This document shows, one piece after another, positions 42,537 to 50,910 of a DNA stretch of 64,000 nucleotides. Source of the DNA: Actinospineispora spinosispora DSM 44797 (GTDB lineage Bacteria > Actinomycetota > Actinomycetes > Mycobacteriales > Pseudonocardiaceae). The translations under genes were made by a program, and so were the position numbers. Each line of letters starts with the position of its first letter. Position 1 is the stretch's first letter. Under the pieces are notes generated by a model that saw only the letters and a list, made by a program, of their open reading frames with translations, did not search any database and was not told the DNA's origin. The stretch is from the NCBI RefSeq assembly GCF_000429025.1, contig NZ_AUBB01000017.1, positions 205,147-269,146 on the forward strand. Reading direction: 5' to 3'.

Positions 42537-43637
42537 ATGCGAATCAGCACGTGGCCTCGTCGCGGCCTTGTCACCACTGCCACCCTCGGGCTGGCGATCG
42601 CGACAGCGGCCCTGTCGCTGTCGATCACCGGCATCGCCGGAGCCTCGGAGCCCTCCGGCGACGTCGCCTCGACCGAGGTCGAGTTCAGTGTGGTGACCTC
42701 GAACAACTCCGGTCTGCCGTGCGCGACCACACCGGGCAACGAGCGTGCCGTGGTGCGCGGTCACCTCACCGGGCCGCGCTCGGAGATCGACTCCTCACAC
42801 GTCAAGGGGACGCTCTACTCACACGGCGACGGCTACGCCGAGTACTTCTGGCGCTACCCGGGCGACGGTGACTACAACTACGTCGACGAGATGGCCCGGC
42901 GCGGGCACGTGTCGGTCAGCATCGACCGGCTCGGCTACGGCGCCAGCGACAAGCCCAACGGCAACAGCCTGTGCTTCGGCGTCGAGGCCGACGTGCTGCA
43001 CCAGATCGTCGGTCAGCTGCGCCAGGGCAGCTACAAGGGTGACCGCACCCCTCGTTTCGACCGGGTCGGGCTGGTCGGGCACTCCGCGAGCGGCCTGATC
43101 GCCGACCAGGAGGTGGCGGCGTTCCACGACGTCGACGCGCTCGGCGTCCTCGACTCCGGCTCGCTCAACGCGACCCCGCTGGTACTGCAGCGAGCCGCCG
43201 AGCAGCAGGCCCGCTGCGCGCTGGCACCGGATGCGGCGGCCGCACTGCTGAACCCCCGTTCGCCCGCCGGGTACGCCGCGCTCGAAGCGGACGGCGCGCA
43301 GTTCAGCTCCGACCACATCGCCAACGTCGAGCCCGACATCGCCCGCGACCTCGTCGATCGGCGCACGAAGGATGCCTGCGCAGGGACCCGCAACTCCGCC
43401 CAGGCACTCGCCGGCAACCCGGTACGCAACAACCTCATCACCGTTCCGGTGCTGGTGCTTGCGGGCGCGCAGGACAGGCTCTTTCCGAACCCCGGACTGC
43501 ACGCCGCCACCTACACGCACAGCTCACACGTGACGGTGCGTGAGGTGCGCGACGCGGGCCACGCGGTCGCATTCGCCCGCACGGCGCCGGACTTCCACAA
43601 CGACATGGACAACTGGCTCGACAGCACCGGCCTCTGA
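42537..43637 (+). CDS. Secreted alpha/beta hydrolase
   Basis: 366 residues. Signal peptide with basic start, a long hydrophobic segment and AGA-SE cleavage. The nucleophile elbow is GLVGHSASGL; the acid is probably in LAGAQDRLFP and the histidine in VRDAGHAVAF. A SHGDGYAEYFWRYP strand and SIDRLGYGASDKPNG resemble secreted actinobacterial lipase/esterase-like hydrolases. Cys residues at GLPCATT, SLCFGV, ARCALAP and DACAGT could form two disulfides, in keeping with export. Substrate unknown. No operon partner: divergent from the transporter gene and convergent with the regulator gene. Confidence 0.75.
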   Translation: MRISTWPRRGLVTTATLGLAIATAALSLSITGIAGASEPSGDVASTEVEFSVVTSNNSGLPCATTPGNERAVVRGHLTGPRSEIDSSHVKGTLYSHGDGYAEYFWRYPGDGDYNYVDEMARRGHVSVSIDRLGYGASDKPNGNSLCFGVEADVLHQIVGQLRQGSYKGDRTPRFDRVGLVGHSASGLIADQEVAAFHDVDALGVLDSGSLNATPLVLQRAAEQQARCALAPDAAAALLNPRSPAGYAALEADGAQFSSDHIANVEPDIARDLVDRRTKDACAGTRNSAQALAGNPVRNNLITVPVLVLAGAQDRLFPNPGLHAATYTHSSHVTVREVRDAGHAVAFARTAPDFHNDMDNWLDSTGL

Positions 43638-43649
43638 CACCAAGCCCCC

Positions 43650-43725
43650 CAGCTCGCACAGAGGTTCTCCACGCCGCACAGAGGCCCTGGCCTCTGTGCG
43701 GCGTGCACACGGTCCGTGCGAGCTG
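43650..43725. terminator. Nested hairpin between convergent genes
   Basis: Inner arms of 17 bp (43670-43686 and 43689-43705; CACGCCGCACAGAGGCC and complement) with a 2-base loop, inside outer arms CAGCTCGCAC (43650-43659) and GTGCGAGCTG (43716-43725). The outer/inner layout and CTCGCA/CAGAG words recall the 69-bp repeat family. Confidence 0.7.
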
Positions 43726-43745
43726 TGAGGTCACTTCGGGGGCGG

Positions 43746-44585
43746 CTAGCCGACCGGGGTTGGAGCCGATTGGCGGATTAGGGTTGTCAGGCGCTGCGCG
43801 TCTTCCGTCCCTGGCTCCGCCGTGTAGATCATGAGGCGCAGGTCGCTGCGCGCCACGCTCATCACGTCGCAGTCCAGCGTCACCGGGCCGACGTCGGGAT
43901 GGTCCACGACCTTGTGCCCCGCCTCGTGCCGGTTCACGGTGCCGGATTCCCACAGCTCGGCGAACAGGGGGCTCTTCGCACGGAGCTCACGGACCAATCC
44001 GCGCAGGTGGTCGTCGTTCGGATATCTGCCGGCGGTGGCCCGCAGGTCGGCGGCCATCGCGGTCTGCAGGTCCAGACGCGACCCAGGTGTGTGGCGAACC
44101 CGGCTGCCGGGGCCCAGGAAGTTGCGCCACACCCCGTTGCGCTCGTAGCCGTGCCAGTCGCAAGGGTCGCCCATGAGCGCCGCGTACGGCGGGTTGGCCA
44201 GCAGCAACGTCCACGCCGCGTCGTACACCCCGACCGGGATTCCGGTGAGCCTGTCCAGCAGCCGGTGGACACCCGGGGTGAGCTGGGACGGCACGGTCCC
44301 CGGTCCCGGTGCCACCAGCCCGGCCAGGCTCAGCAGGTGCACCCGTTCCGGCCCGGAGAGCCGCAGCGCCCTGGCGAGCGCCTCGACGACCTGCAGCGAC
44401 GGATTGGTGGCCCTCCCCTGCTCCAGCCGGGTCACGTAGTCGACCGAGATTCCGGCGAGCAACGCGAGCTCTTCGCGGCGCAACCCGCTGGCGCGGCGAT
44501 GCCCACCGCTGCGAAGACCCGCCGCCTCCGGGGCGACGCGGTCGCGCCATCGGCGGACCGCCTGACCGAACTCCGCCGTCGCCAT
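43746..44585 (-). CDS. MmyB-like helix-turn-helix transcriptional regulator
   Basis: 279 residues from the ATG at 44585 (an in-frame GTG 15 bases upstream is less likely). N-terminal XRE-type HTH: RASGLRREELALLAGISVDYVTRLEQGRATNPSLQVVEALARALRL region; C-terminal PAS-like ligand domain of the MmyB type (VYDAAWTLLLANPPYAALMGDP, WRNFLGPGSRVRH, VGPVTLDCDVMSVARSDLRLMIYTAEPG), thought to bind fatty acids. Such regulators commonly sit divergent from short-chain dehydrogenases, as here, and repress them. Confidence 0.85.
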   Translation of the reverse strand: MATAEFGQAVRRWRDRVAPEAAGLRSGGHRRASGLRREELALLAGISVDYVTRLEQGRATNPSLQVVEALARALRLSGPERVHLLSLAGLVAPGPGTVPSQLTPGVHRLLDRLTGIPVGVYDAAWTLLLANPPYAALMGDPCDWHGYERNGVWRNFLGPGSRVRHTPGSRLDLQTAMAADLRATAGRYPNDDHLRGLVRELRAKSPLFAELWESGTVNRHEAGHKVVDHPDVGPVTLDCDVMSVARSDLRLMIYTAEPGTEDAQRLTTLIRQSAPTPVG

Positions 44586-44614
44586 GCGTCCAGTGTGCAC
44601 CGTGTGTCCCGACG

Positions 44615-44641
44615 CTTCCTGGTACCGGCGGTCCCAGGAAG
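44615..44641. promoter_or_regulatory. Operator in the MmyB/SDR divergent promoter
   Basis: CTTCCTGG, 11 bases, CCAGGAAG: eight perfect pairs. A smaller CCTGG-4-CCAGG repeat follows at 44650-44663. Both are in the 101-bp gap between divergent starts and are probable binding sites for the MmyB-type regulator. Confidence 0.55.
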
Positions 44642-44686
44642 ATCAGACGCCTGGCTGACCAGGTCATGAGGGCACATCGTGGTGAC

Positions 44687-45394
44687 ATGACAACAGCACT
44701 GATCACCGGAGCGAACAAGGGACTCGGTTTCGAGACCGCTCGCAGGCTCGTCGCCGAAGGTCACACCGTCTATCTCGCCAGCCGCGACGCGGACCGCGGC
44801 CGTCGCGCCGCGGACCAACTGGGCGCACGCGCGATCCAGCTCGACGTCACCGACGACGCCTCGGTGCAGGCCGCCGCGAAGGCGATCGAGGCCGACGGAG
44901 GACTGGACATCCTGATCAACAACGCCGGGGTCGAGGGTCGAGACGCCGACAACAACGTGATCGGCCCGGCCGAGGTCACCGGGGACGACATGCTCCGGAC
45001 GTTCGACACGAACGTCTTCGGCGTCGTCCGGGTGCTCCACGCCTTCCTGCCGCTGCTGCGCCGCTCCGCCGCGCCGGTCGTGGTGAACGTCAGCAGCGGA
45101 CTCGGGTCGCTGACCGCGGTCAGTACCGCGAACACCCCGACCCACGCCTATCCCGGGGTCGCGTACCCGGCGTCGAAAGCGGCGGTCAACATGATCACCG
45201 TGCAGTACGCGAAGGCCTTTCCCGCCATGCGTATCAACGCTGTCGAGCCCGGCTTCACCAAGACCGATCTCAACGGCAACACCGGCGTCCAGACGGTCGA
45301 ACAGGGTGCGGAGATCATCGTGCGGATGGCACTCGTACCCACCGACGGGCCGACCGGGACCTACAGCTCCGCAGCGGGCCCGATTCCCTGGTAG
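44687..45394 (+). CDS. Short-chain dehydrogenase/reductase
   Basis: 235 residues from the ATG at 44687. Classical SDR: ITGANKGLG cofactor loop (residues 6-14), LDVTDD, NNAGVEG, VNVSSGLGS with the catalytic Ser, YPASKAA catalytic Tyr/Lys, and a final VEPGFTKTDLNG. Actinobacterial relatives are NADPH-dependent carbonyl reductases of broad specificity. Divergent from the MmyB-like regulator; convergent with and 1 bp from the next transporter gene. Confidence 0.85.
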   Translation: MTTALITGANKGLGFETARRLVAEGHTVYLASRDADRGRRAADQLGARAIQLDVTDDASVQAAAKAIEADGGLDILINNAGVEGRDADNNVIGPAEVTGDDMLRTFDTNVFGVVRVLHAFLPLLRRSAAPVVVNVSSGLGSLTAVSTANTPTHAYPGVAYPASKAAVNMITVQYAKAFPAMRINAVEPGFTKTDLNGNTGVQTVEQGAEIIVRMALVPTDGPTGTYSSAAGPIPW

Positions 45395-45395
45395 G

Positions 45396-46748
45396 TCAGC
45401 CGGGCAGGTGCGCACCGCTCGGGGTGCCACCGGTCGAGGTCTCGTACAGGTCGCGCCGGAAGCGCTCGTCGATCGTCGCCACGGCCACGAAGGTGACCAC
45501 TGCCGTGGCGACGATGTACAGCGACACCGACCAGGACGCTCCGGTCGCGGCGAGCAGCGCTGCCATGATGAACGGCGCGAGCCCGCCGGCGAAGACCGAC
45601 GCGAACTGGTAGCCGAGCGAAGCGCCCGAATAACGCACATCCGCGGGGAACATCTCCACGTACAGCGTCGCCTGCGGCCCGTACATGGTGGCGTGGATGG
45701 TGAACCCGATCAGCAGCGCGAGCAGCACCAGCGGCACCGAGCCGGTGTCCACCAGCCAGAACATCGGGAAGGCGAACAACGCCATGAGGACGGTCCCGAT
45801 CAGGTAGAGACGCTTCCGGTTGCCCATGCGATCGGTGAGCGCCCCGAACAGCGGCATCGTGACGACCTGCGTGGCCCCGGCGACCATCACACACAACAGG
45901 ATCGACGTACGCGACATCCCGACCCGCTTGGTGGCGTAGTCGAGCATGCCGCTGATCAGGATGTAGAACGTGGCGTTGACCAGGAAGAAGGCCCCGGCCG
46001 CCTGGAGAATCTGCCGCCAGTGCCCACGGACCGCCACCCGCAGCGGCGCCTTGGTCAGCCCCGCGTCACGCCGCGACGACGCCGACTCCCGCTGAAGCTG
46101 CCGGAACACCGGGGTGTCCTCGATCTTCAGCTGGACGTAGATACCGATCACCACGAGCACGAGCCCGGTGAGGAACGGGATCCGCCAGCCCCAGCTGGTG
46201 AACTGCTCATCGGTCAGCACGGACGCCAGGATCAGGAAGAACAGATTGCCCGCGACGGCGCCGAAGATGGCACCGGTCTGCACCAGGCTGCCGTAGAAAC
46301 CACGCCGCTCGACCGGTGCATGTTCGGTGAGCAGGAGCGCCGCGCCGCCCCACTGCGCGCCGACCCCCAAACCCTGCACGAGGCGCGCGACGACCAGCAG
46401 GATCGGCGCCCACACGCCGATGGTCGCGTAGCCGGGGAGCACCCCCACCGCGAACGTCGCCAGCCCCATGACCAGCATGGCGATCACCAACGGTGGTTTG
46501 CGCCCGACCCGGTCGCCGAAGTGCCCGGCGATGATGCCACCGAGCGGGCGGGCGACGAAACCGACGGCGAAGGTGGCGAACGACGCGAGTGTCCCCGCGA
46601 CCGGACTGACCGAGGGGAAGAACCGGGGCCCCAGCACCAGCGCGGCGGCCGTCGCATAGATCAGGAAGTCGAACCATTCCAGCGTCGTGGCGAAGACCGC
46701 CGCGGCCGCGAGCCTGCCCATCCTCGTGGCGGGCACCTGCTGTTCCAT
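45396..46748 (-). CDS. MFS transporter, metabolite:H+ symporter family
   Basis: 450 residues from the ATG at 46748 (GAGGTGG before it). The FATTLEWFDFLIYATAAALVLGP, GHFGDRVGRKPPL, RLVQGLGVGAQWGGAALLLTEHAP, and WGWRIPFLTGLVLVVIGIYVQLKIEDTPVF segments mark it as an MHS carrier, a paralogue of the transporter at 40851-42254. Its promoter carries a 19-bp motif that is nearly identical to one before the MaoC operon, and a TetR gene lies between, so it probably imports the substrate of that operon. Confidence 0.85.
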   Translation of the reverse strand: MEQQVPATRMGRLAAAAVFATTLEWFDFLIYATAAALVLGPRFFPSVSPVAGTLASFATFAVGFVARPLGGIIAGHFGDRVGRKPPLVIAMLVMGLATFAVGVLPGYATIGVWAPILLVVARLVQGLGVGAQWGGAALLLTEHAPVERRGFYGSLVQTGAIFGAVAGNLFFLILASVLTDEQFTSWGWRIPFLTGLVLVVIGIYVQLKIEDTPVFRQLQRESASSRRDAGLTKAPLRVAVRGHWRQILQAAGAFFLVNATFYILISGMLDYATKRVGMSRTSILLCVMVAGATQVVTMPLFGALTDRMGNRKRLYLIGTVLMALFAFPMFWLVDTGSVPLVLLALLIGFTIHATMYGPQATLYVEMFPADVRYSGASLGYQFASVFAGGLAPFIMAALLAATGASWSVSLYIVATAVVTFVAVATIDERFRRDLYETSTGGTPSGAHLPG

Positions 46749-46799
46749 TCGGTCCACCTCCGACCGCGTCACTGCGGCGACGACAACGCTCGGCCATAC

Positions 46800-46818
46800 A
46801 TGAACGAGCGTTCGTACG
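46800..46818. promoter_or_regulatory. TetR operator, copy 1 (before the MFS gene)
   Basis: ATGAACGAGCGTTCGTACG, 52 bp upstream of the transporter start. GAACG-2-CGTTC forms the symmetric core. Identical at 17 of 19 positions to the site at 47553-47571; only the two central bases differ. Confidence 0.7.
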
Positions 46819-46852
46819 CTAGCTTCCCGAACGACTGATCACAAGAGGCATC

Positions 46853-47473
46853 TCACCGCGGCAGTGGCGCTTCGAGCAGCGCCAGTGAGTACCGCGCCTG
46901 CTGCTCGGCGAGCTGTCCCTTGGACAGCCGGCCTTCCGGCCGGTACCACGACGCGACCGCGCCCAGCGTCGACAGGATCGCGCGCGCCGAGTCGGCCGCA
47001 TAGGGCGTGCGGAACTCCCCGCTCGCCGTACCCTGCGTGACGATGTCCTCGAAGATGCGCTGTGTCGCGTCCCGCTCGCGCACCAGTACGTCACGATCGG
47101 GACCGGCGAGATAACGCACCTCGCTGGTCGAGACGAGCATCGCCACCTGGTGCTCGACCACGAACGCCACGTACGCGCGCACCGCCTCACGCATCCGGGA
47201 CGACGCGTCGTCACCCGCCTCGTCGACCGCATGCCGCAGCCGCGAGTGCAGCTCCTCGTTCGCGCGCCGGAGTACCTCCGCCAACAGCCGGGACTTCGAC
47301 GGGAAGTAGTTGTAGAGGTTCGACAGGCTTGTGTCGGCCCCGCGCGCGACATCGCGCATGGACGCCCCGTTGAAGCCCTTCGTCCCGAACGCGTCGAGTG
47401 CGGCGTTGAGGATGGCGGCTTCGTTGCCTCGGCCGGTGTCGGCGATCAGTGTGACGGGCGAACGATCGTTCAT
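46853..47473 (-). CDS. TetR family transcriptional regulator
   Basis: 206 residues from the ATG at 47473. N-terminal HTH: AALDAFGTKGFNGASMRDVARGADTSLSNLYNYFPSKSRLL, followed by a QacR/FadR-like helical domain. It sits between the transporter gene (same strand, downstream) and the MaoC operon (divergent). The 19-bp ATGAACG-2-CGTTCGTACG motif in both flanking promoters is its probable operator. This gives a simple regulon of transporter plus catabolic operon; a CoA thioester or free acid may be the inducer. Confidence 0.85.
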   Translation of the reverse strand: MNDRSPVTLIADTGRGNEAAILNAALDAFGTKGFNGASMRDVARGADTSLSNLYNYFPSKSRLLAEVLRRANEELHSRLRHAVDEAGDDASSRMREAVRAYVAFVVEHQVAMLVSTSEVRYLAGPDRDVLVRERDATQRIFEDIVTQGTASGEFRTPYAADSARAILSTLGAVASWYRPEGRLSKGQLAEQQARYSLALLEAPLPR

Positions 47474-47552
47474 GGCCGGTAGAGTACGGCACTCGGCGTG
47501 CTCCGTTCTTGACTTGACTGATTGCCATGCGGAGTGTTTCAGTCGAAGTAAC

Positions 47553-47571
47553 ATGAACGTTCGTTCGTACG
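47553..47571. promoter_or_regulatory. TetR operator, copy 2 (before the MaoC operon)
   Basis: ATGAACGTTCGTTCGTACG, 22 bp before the GTG of the MaoC gene and 79 bp from the divergent TetR start. It matches the site at 46800-46818 at all but the two central bases. Confidence 0.7.
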
Positions 47572-47593
47572 GTGATGAAACGAAGGTGCAGCC

Positions 47594-48409
47594 GTGTCCG
47601 ATTCCGAGCCGGGACGCTGGTTCGAAGACTTCCGCGTCGGAGAGCGTTTCACCAGCGCGCCGCGCACGGTCACCGAGACCGATCTGCTCGACTTCACCCG
47701 GCTCAGCGGTGACGACCACCCGATCCACAGCGGACCCGACGCGATCCTGCAGGGTCCGTTCGGTATCGCCGTCGCTCTCGGGCTGCTGCAGTCCCTCGGC
47801 CTGCACGGAAGTGCCGTCCAGGGACTGCTCGACACCCGGTGGACCTACCGGCGCCCGATCCGGGTCGGTGACACACTCCGTCTGGCGCTCACCGTGATCC
47901 GGTGCCGGCGGACCGCGAGCGGCACCCGGGGGGTCGTCGGGCGCCACATGGCGCTGGTCGACGCCGAGGGACAGGTCGTTCAGGAAGGGACCACCACCGC
48001 CCTACTCTCCGCGCGAGGTGCCGGACCCGACCCGATGGCCCGGGCGTTCGGCACCGTCGCCTGGGGCGAGGCCCTCGTCCAGCGACTCGGCTCCGACTTC
48101 GCCGAGTCGACGGCCACCTGGGACGGGACGATCGGGCTTCGGGCGGGCATCGACGAGGTGCACCTGCGCGTCTACCGGGGCTCGGTCATCGAGGTGACCG
48201 GCCGCGCCCCGCACGGGCCGACGTTCACCATGGAGGCCGACGAGATCACCTGGACCGAGCTCGTCGACGCGGAACGCAACGACTTCATGCGCTACGCCAT
48301 GACCGGGCGGATCGCCTCACGCGGCAACGGGTACGAGTACCTGCGGCTCACCTCGACGCTGGCCATGATCGTCGACGCGGCGCGCCGTCTCGCCGAGGAG
48401 GAATCATGA
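47594..48409 (+). CDS. MaoC-like double-hotdog dehydratase/hydratase
   Basis: 271 residues from GTG (GAAGGTG before it). First hotdog: FEDFRVGERFTSAPRTVTETDLLDFTRLSGDDHPIH, with the hydratase Asp-His pair, and ILQGPFGIAVALGLLQSL. A second hotdog-like half follows. MaoC proteins hydrate or dehydrate enoyl-CoA thioesters. The stop overlaps the next ATG by 4 bp, coupling it to the hydrolase and CoA ligase. Within this operon it would act on the CoA ester produced by the ligase. Confidence 0.8.
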   Translation: MSDSEPGRWFEDFRVGERFTSAPRTVTETDLLDFTRLSGDDHPIHSGPDAILQGPFGIAVALGLLQSLGLHGSAVQGLLDTRWTYRRPIRVGDTLRLALTVIRCRRTASGTRGVVGRHMALVDAEGQVVQEGTTTALLSARGAGPDPMARAFGTVAWGEALVQRLGSDFAESTATWDGTIGLRAGIDEVHLRVYRGSVIEVTGRAPHGPTFTMEADEITWTELVDAERNDFMRYAMTGRIASRGNGYEYLRLTSTLAMIVDAARRLAEEES

Positions 48410-49218
48410 TCGAGGCTCAGTACCTGCGGGTCGGCGGCTCACTGGCGTTCGTCGAACAGGTCGGCACCGGCACACCGGTGCTGTGCCTGCACACGGCCGG
48501 GCAGAGTGGCGTTCAGTGGCGCCACTGCGCGACCGCGCTGGCGCGGCGCGGATACCGGGTCGTGGTGCCCGACCTGCCGGGGCACGGACGCTCGGAACCC
48601 GCGCCCGGCGGCCCGGTGACCGACCTCGGCGTCTACGCCCGGTGGTCCCTCGAACTCATGGAGCGGCTCGGGCTGGACGAGCCGTTCGTCGTGGGCTGTT
48701 CCATCGGGGGCAAGATCGCACTAGACCTGGCCTGCCGGGCTTCCGAGCGGCTCAGCGGTGTCGTCGCGATGGCGGCCGACGCCTGGACGGGCGGGCGGCC
48801 GTCGGTCCGGGCACTACGGCGGGAGCTGGTCGATGTCGCCGCTCCGAGCCGTACGGACCGCACCCATCTGGGCACACTCGCCGTGATCGGCCGGGCGGTG
48901 CCTCGGGAGCGCGCCGAGCTGATCGCCACGATGCACCGGCGTGAGGATCCCGCCGTCTCGGCGTCCGACCTGATCGGATGGTCCGGCCACGACCTGAGGG
49001 AGGACCTCCCCGGCGTTCGATGCCCTGTGCACCTGGTGGCAGGCGCGGACGATCTGTGGCTGGATGTCGATGCGGTGCGCTGGGCGGCCGGCCGGATACC
49101 CGGCGCTTGCTGCACCGTCCTCGACGGCGTCGGGCACTACCCGATGGAGGAGATCGACGGGTTCGACGGTGTGCTCGCCGATTGGCTGACCGAGATGCGC
49201 GCGGAGGTTGCCCGATGA
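48406..49218 (+). CDS. Alpha/beta hydrolase (enol-lactonase/esterase type)
   Basis: 270 residues. LCLHTAGQSGVQWRHCATAL oxyanion region, VVPDLPGHGRS, nucleophile elbow VVGCSIGGKIALDLA, acid in VAGADDLWLDV, histidine in GVGHYPMEE. The sequence resembles 3-oxoadipate enol-lactonase and related C-C or ester hydrolases of aromatic catabolism. Overlaps of 4 bp on both sides show it is the middle gene of a three-gene operon. Substrate unknown. Confidence 0.8.
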   Translation: MIEAQYLRVGGSLAFVEQVGTGTPVLCLHTAGQSGVQWRHCATALARRGYRVVVPDLPGHGRSEPAPGGPVTDLGVYARWSLELMERLGLDEPFVVGCSIGGKIALDLACRASERLSGVVAMAADAWTGGRPSVRALRRELVDVAAPSRTDRTHLGTLAVIGRAVPRERAELIATMHRREDPAVSASDLIGWSGHDLREDLPGVRCPVHLVAGADDLWLDVDAVRWAAGRIPGACCTVLDGVGHYPMEEIDGFDGVLADWLTEMRAEVAR

Positions 49219-50897
49219 GTACCGAGGACGCCGAGCGGACCGACAGCGGGGTGTCCCCGCACGCGGTGGCCGAGTTCCTGGCTCACGGCCCGGTCCCCAC
49301 TCACCTCACCGACCTGCTCTGCCGGCTCGTCCAGCGGGACTCGAGCGCGGTCGCGGTCGTGGACAAGGATGCGCACGGCCGGTCGATCGAGGTCACCCGG
49401 GGCGAGCTCTGGCTGCGCACCCGCGCGCTCGCCGAGGACCTACGGCTGCGCGGGATCGGCGAGGGCGACCGTGTGGCGGTCTGGCTGCCGAACTGGAGCG
49501 ACTCGCTGGCCTGGCAGTTCGCCGCGGCGGCCCGGGGTGCGCTGGTGATCGGGATCAACACCCGGTACAACGTCGACGAGGTCGAGCACGTGCTGCGCCG
49601 GGCACGCCCCAAGGTCGTCGCGCTCGCCCACGACTTCCACGGGCTCGATCTGATCGCGCGGCTGCGTGACGCGGTGTCGCGCTCGGAGGTCACTCCCTCG
49701 GTGGCCGTCGTGGCGGGCCCCGGCGCGCGCACGCCGGACCTCACCGGGTACGACGTCGGCGCGGGAGCATGGACCTACGGAGACACCTCGAACCCGCCAC
49801 CGCTGCCGGCGGTGGCGGCGAACCCGCTGGTGGTCGCGTTCACGACGTCCGGCTCCACCGGGATGCCGAAGCTCGCCGCACACCGGGCCGCCGGAGTGCT
49901 GTCCCACGCGGTCGCCGACGCGAGCGCCATCGGCATCAGCGAGAGCGATGTCGTGCTGTGCGCGCTGCCGCTGACCGGCGTGTTCGGCTACAACACCGCG
50001 ATGGCGGGACTCGCCGCCGGAGCGCTGTGCGTGTTCGAGCCGGTGTTCGACGCCGACGCGGTCCTCGACGACATGGCGGCGCGCTCGGTCACCCACGTGG
50101 TGGGCGGTGACGACCTGGTGCTGCGGCTCGCCGAGACGTGGCGGGACACTCCGCGCGACCTGTCGGCATGGCGCTGGTGGGGTGTGGCGGACTTCCAGGG
50201 CCGGTCGCGTGAGCTCGCCGCGTGGGCCCGCGACGAGTTCGGTACCTCGACCTCGGGCGTCTACGGTTCCTCCGAGCTGTTCGCGCTCACCTCGCTGTGG
50301 CCCGCCGACGAACCGCCGCCGGTCCGGTGGGTCGGCGGCGGCCGCGTCGTCCACGACGGCATCGAGGTCCGGGTCGCCGACCCGGCCACCGGAGACACGG
50401 TCGAGCTCGGCCGGGAGGGCGAACTGCAGTTCCGCGGCCCGAACGTCGTGGACGCCTATCTCGGCGACGACCAGGCGATGGACCGTGCCCGCACCGGCGA
50501 CGGGTGGTTCCGGTCCGGTGACCTCGGCACCCTGGTGGCGGACGGCGTGTTCGCCTATGTCTGCCGAATGGGTGACGCGCTGCGGCTGCGCGGCTTTCTC
50601 GTTGATCCGGCCGAGATCGAGACCCGGCTCGCCGATCATCCGGCCGTGCACACGGCGAAGGTGGTCGGCATCCCCGACACCGACGGCGCGACGATCGCGA
50701 TCGCGTTCGTCGTGGCTGTCGATGGCCGATCCACCGACCCTCGGGAGCTGCGCGGTTGGTGCGCCGAGGGACTGGCGCGGTTCAAGGTCCCGCACACCGT
50801 GCACGTCGTCGACGCCATGCCGACCACGTCGGGGACCAACGGGACCAAGATTCGCGCGGTGACGCTGCGGGAGTGGGCGAGCCAGCGGCATCGGTGA
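49215..50897 (+). CDS. Acyl-CoA synthetase (AMP-forming)
   Basis: 560 residues. ANL superfamily: the P-loop TTSGSTGMPKLAAH, VYGSSELFAL (A5-like), GELQFRGPNVVDAYLGD, GWFRSGDLG (A7-A8), and NGTKIRAVTLRE with the A10 lysine near the C-terminus. It activates a carboxylic acid to its CoA thioester. With MaoC, the hydrolase, an MHS transporter and TetR it forms a complete uptake-activation-hydration unit for an organic or aromatic acid. The precise acid is not predictable. Confidence 0.85.
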   Translation: MSTEDAERTDSGVSPHAVAEFLAHGPVPTHLTDLLCRLVQRDSSAVAVVDKDAHGRSIEVTRGELWLRTRALAEDLRLRGIGEGDRVAVWLPNWSDSLAWQFAAAARGALVIGINTRYNVDEVEHVLRRARPKVVALAHDFHGLDLIARLRDAVSRSEVTPSVAVVAGPGARTPDLTGYDVGAGAWTYGDTSNPPPLPAVAANPLVVAFTTSGSTGMPKLAAHRAAGVLSHAVADASAIGISESDVVLCALPLTGVFGYNTAMAGLAAGALCVFEPVFDADAVLDDMAARSVTHVVGGDDLVLRLAETWRDTPRDLSAWRWWGVADFQGRSRELAAWARDEFGTSTSGVYGSSELFALTSLWPADEPPPVRWVGGGRVVHDGIEVRVADPATGDTVELGREGELQFRGPNVVDAYLGDDQAMDRARTGDGWFRSGDLGTLVADGVFAYVCRMGDALRLRGFLVDPAEIETRLADHPAVHTAKVVGIPDTDGATIAIAFVVAVDGRSTDPRELRGWCAEGLARFKVPHTVHVVDAMPTTSGTNGTKIRAVTLREWASQRHR

Positions 50898-50910
50898 CCC
50901 GCCCTCGGGT

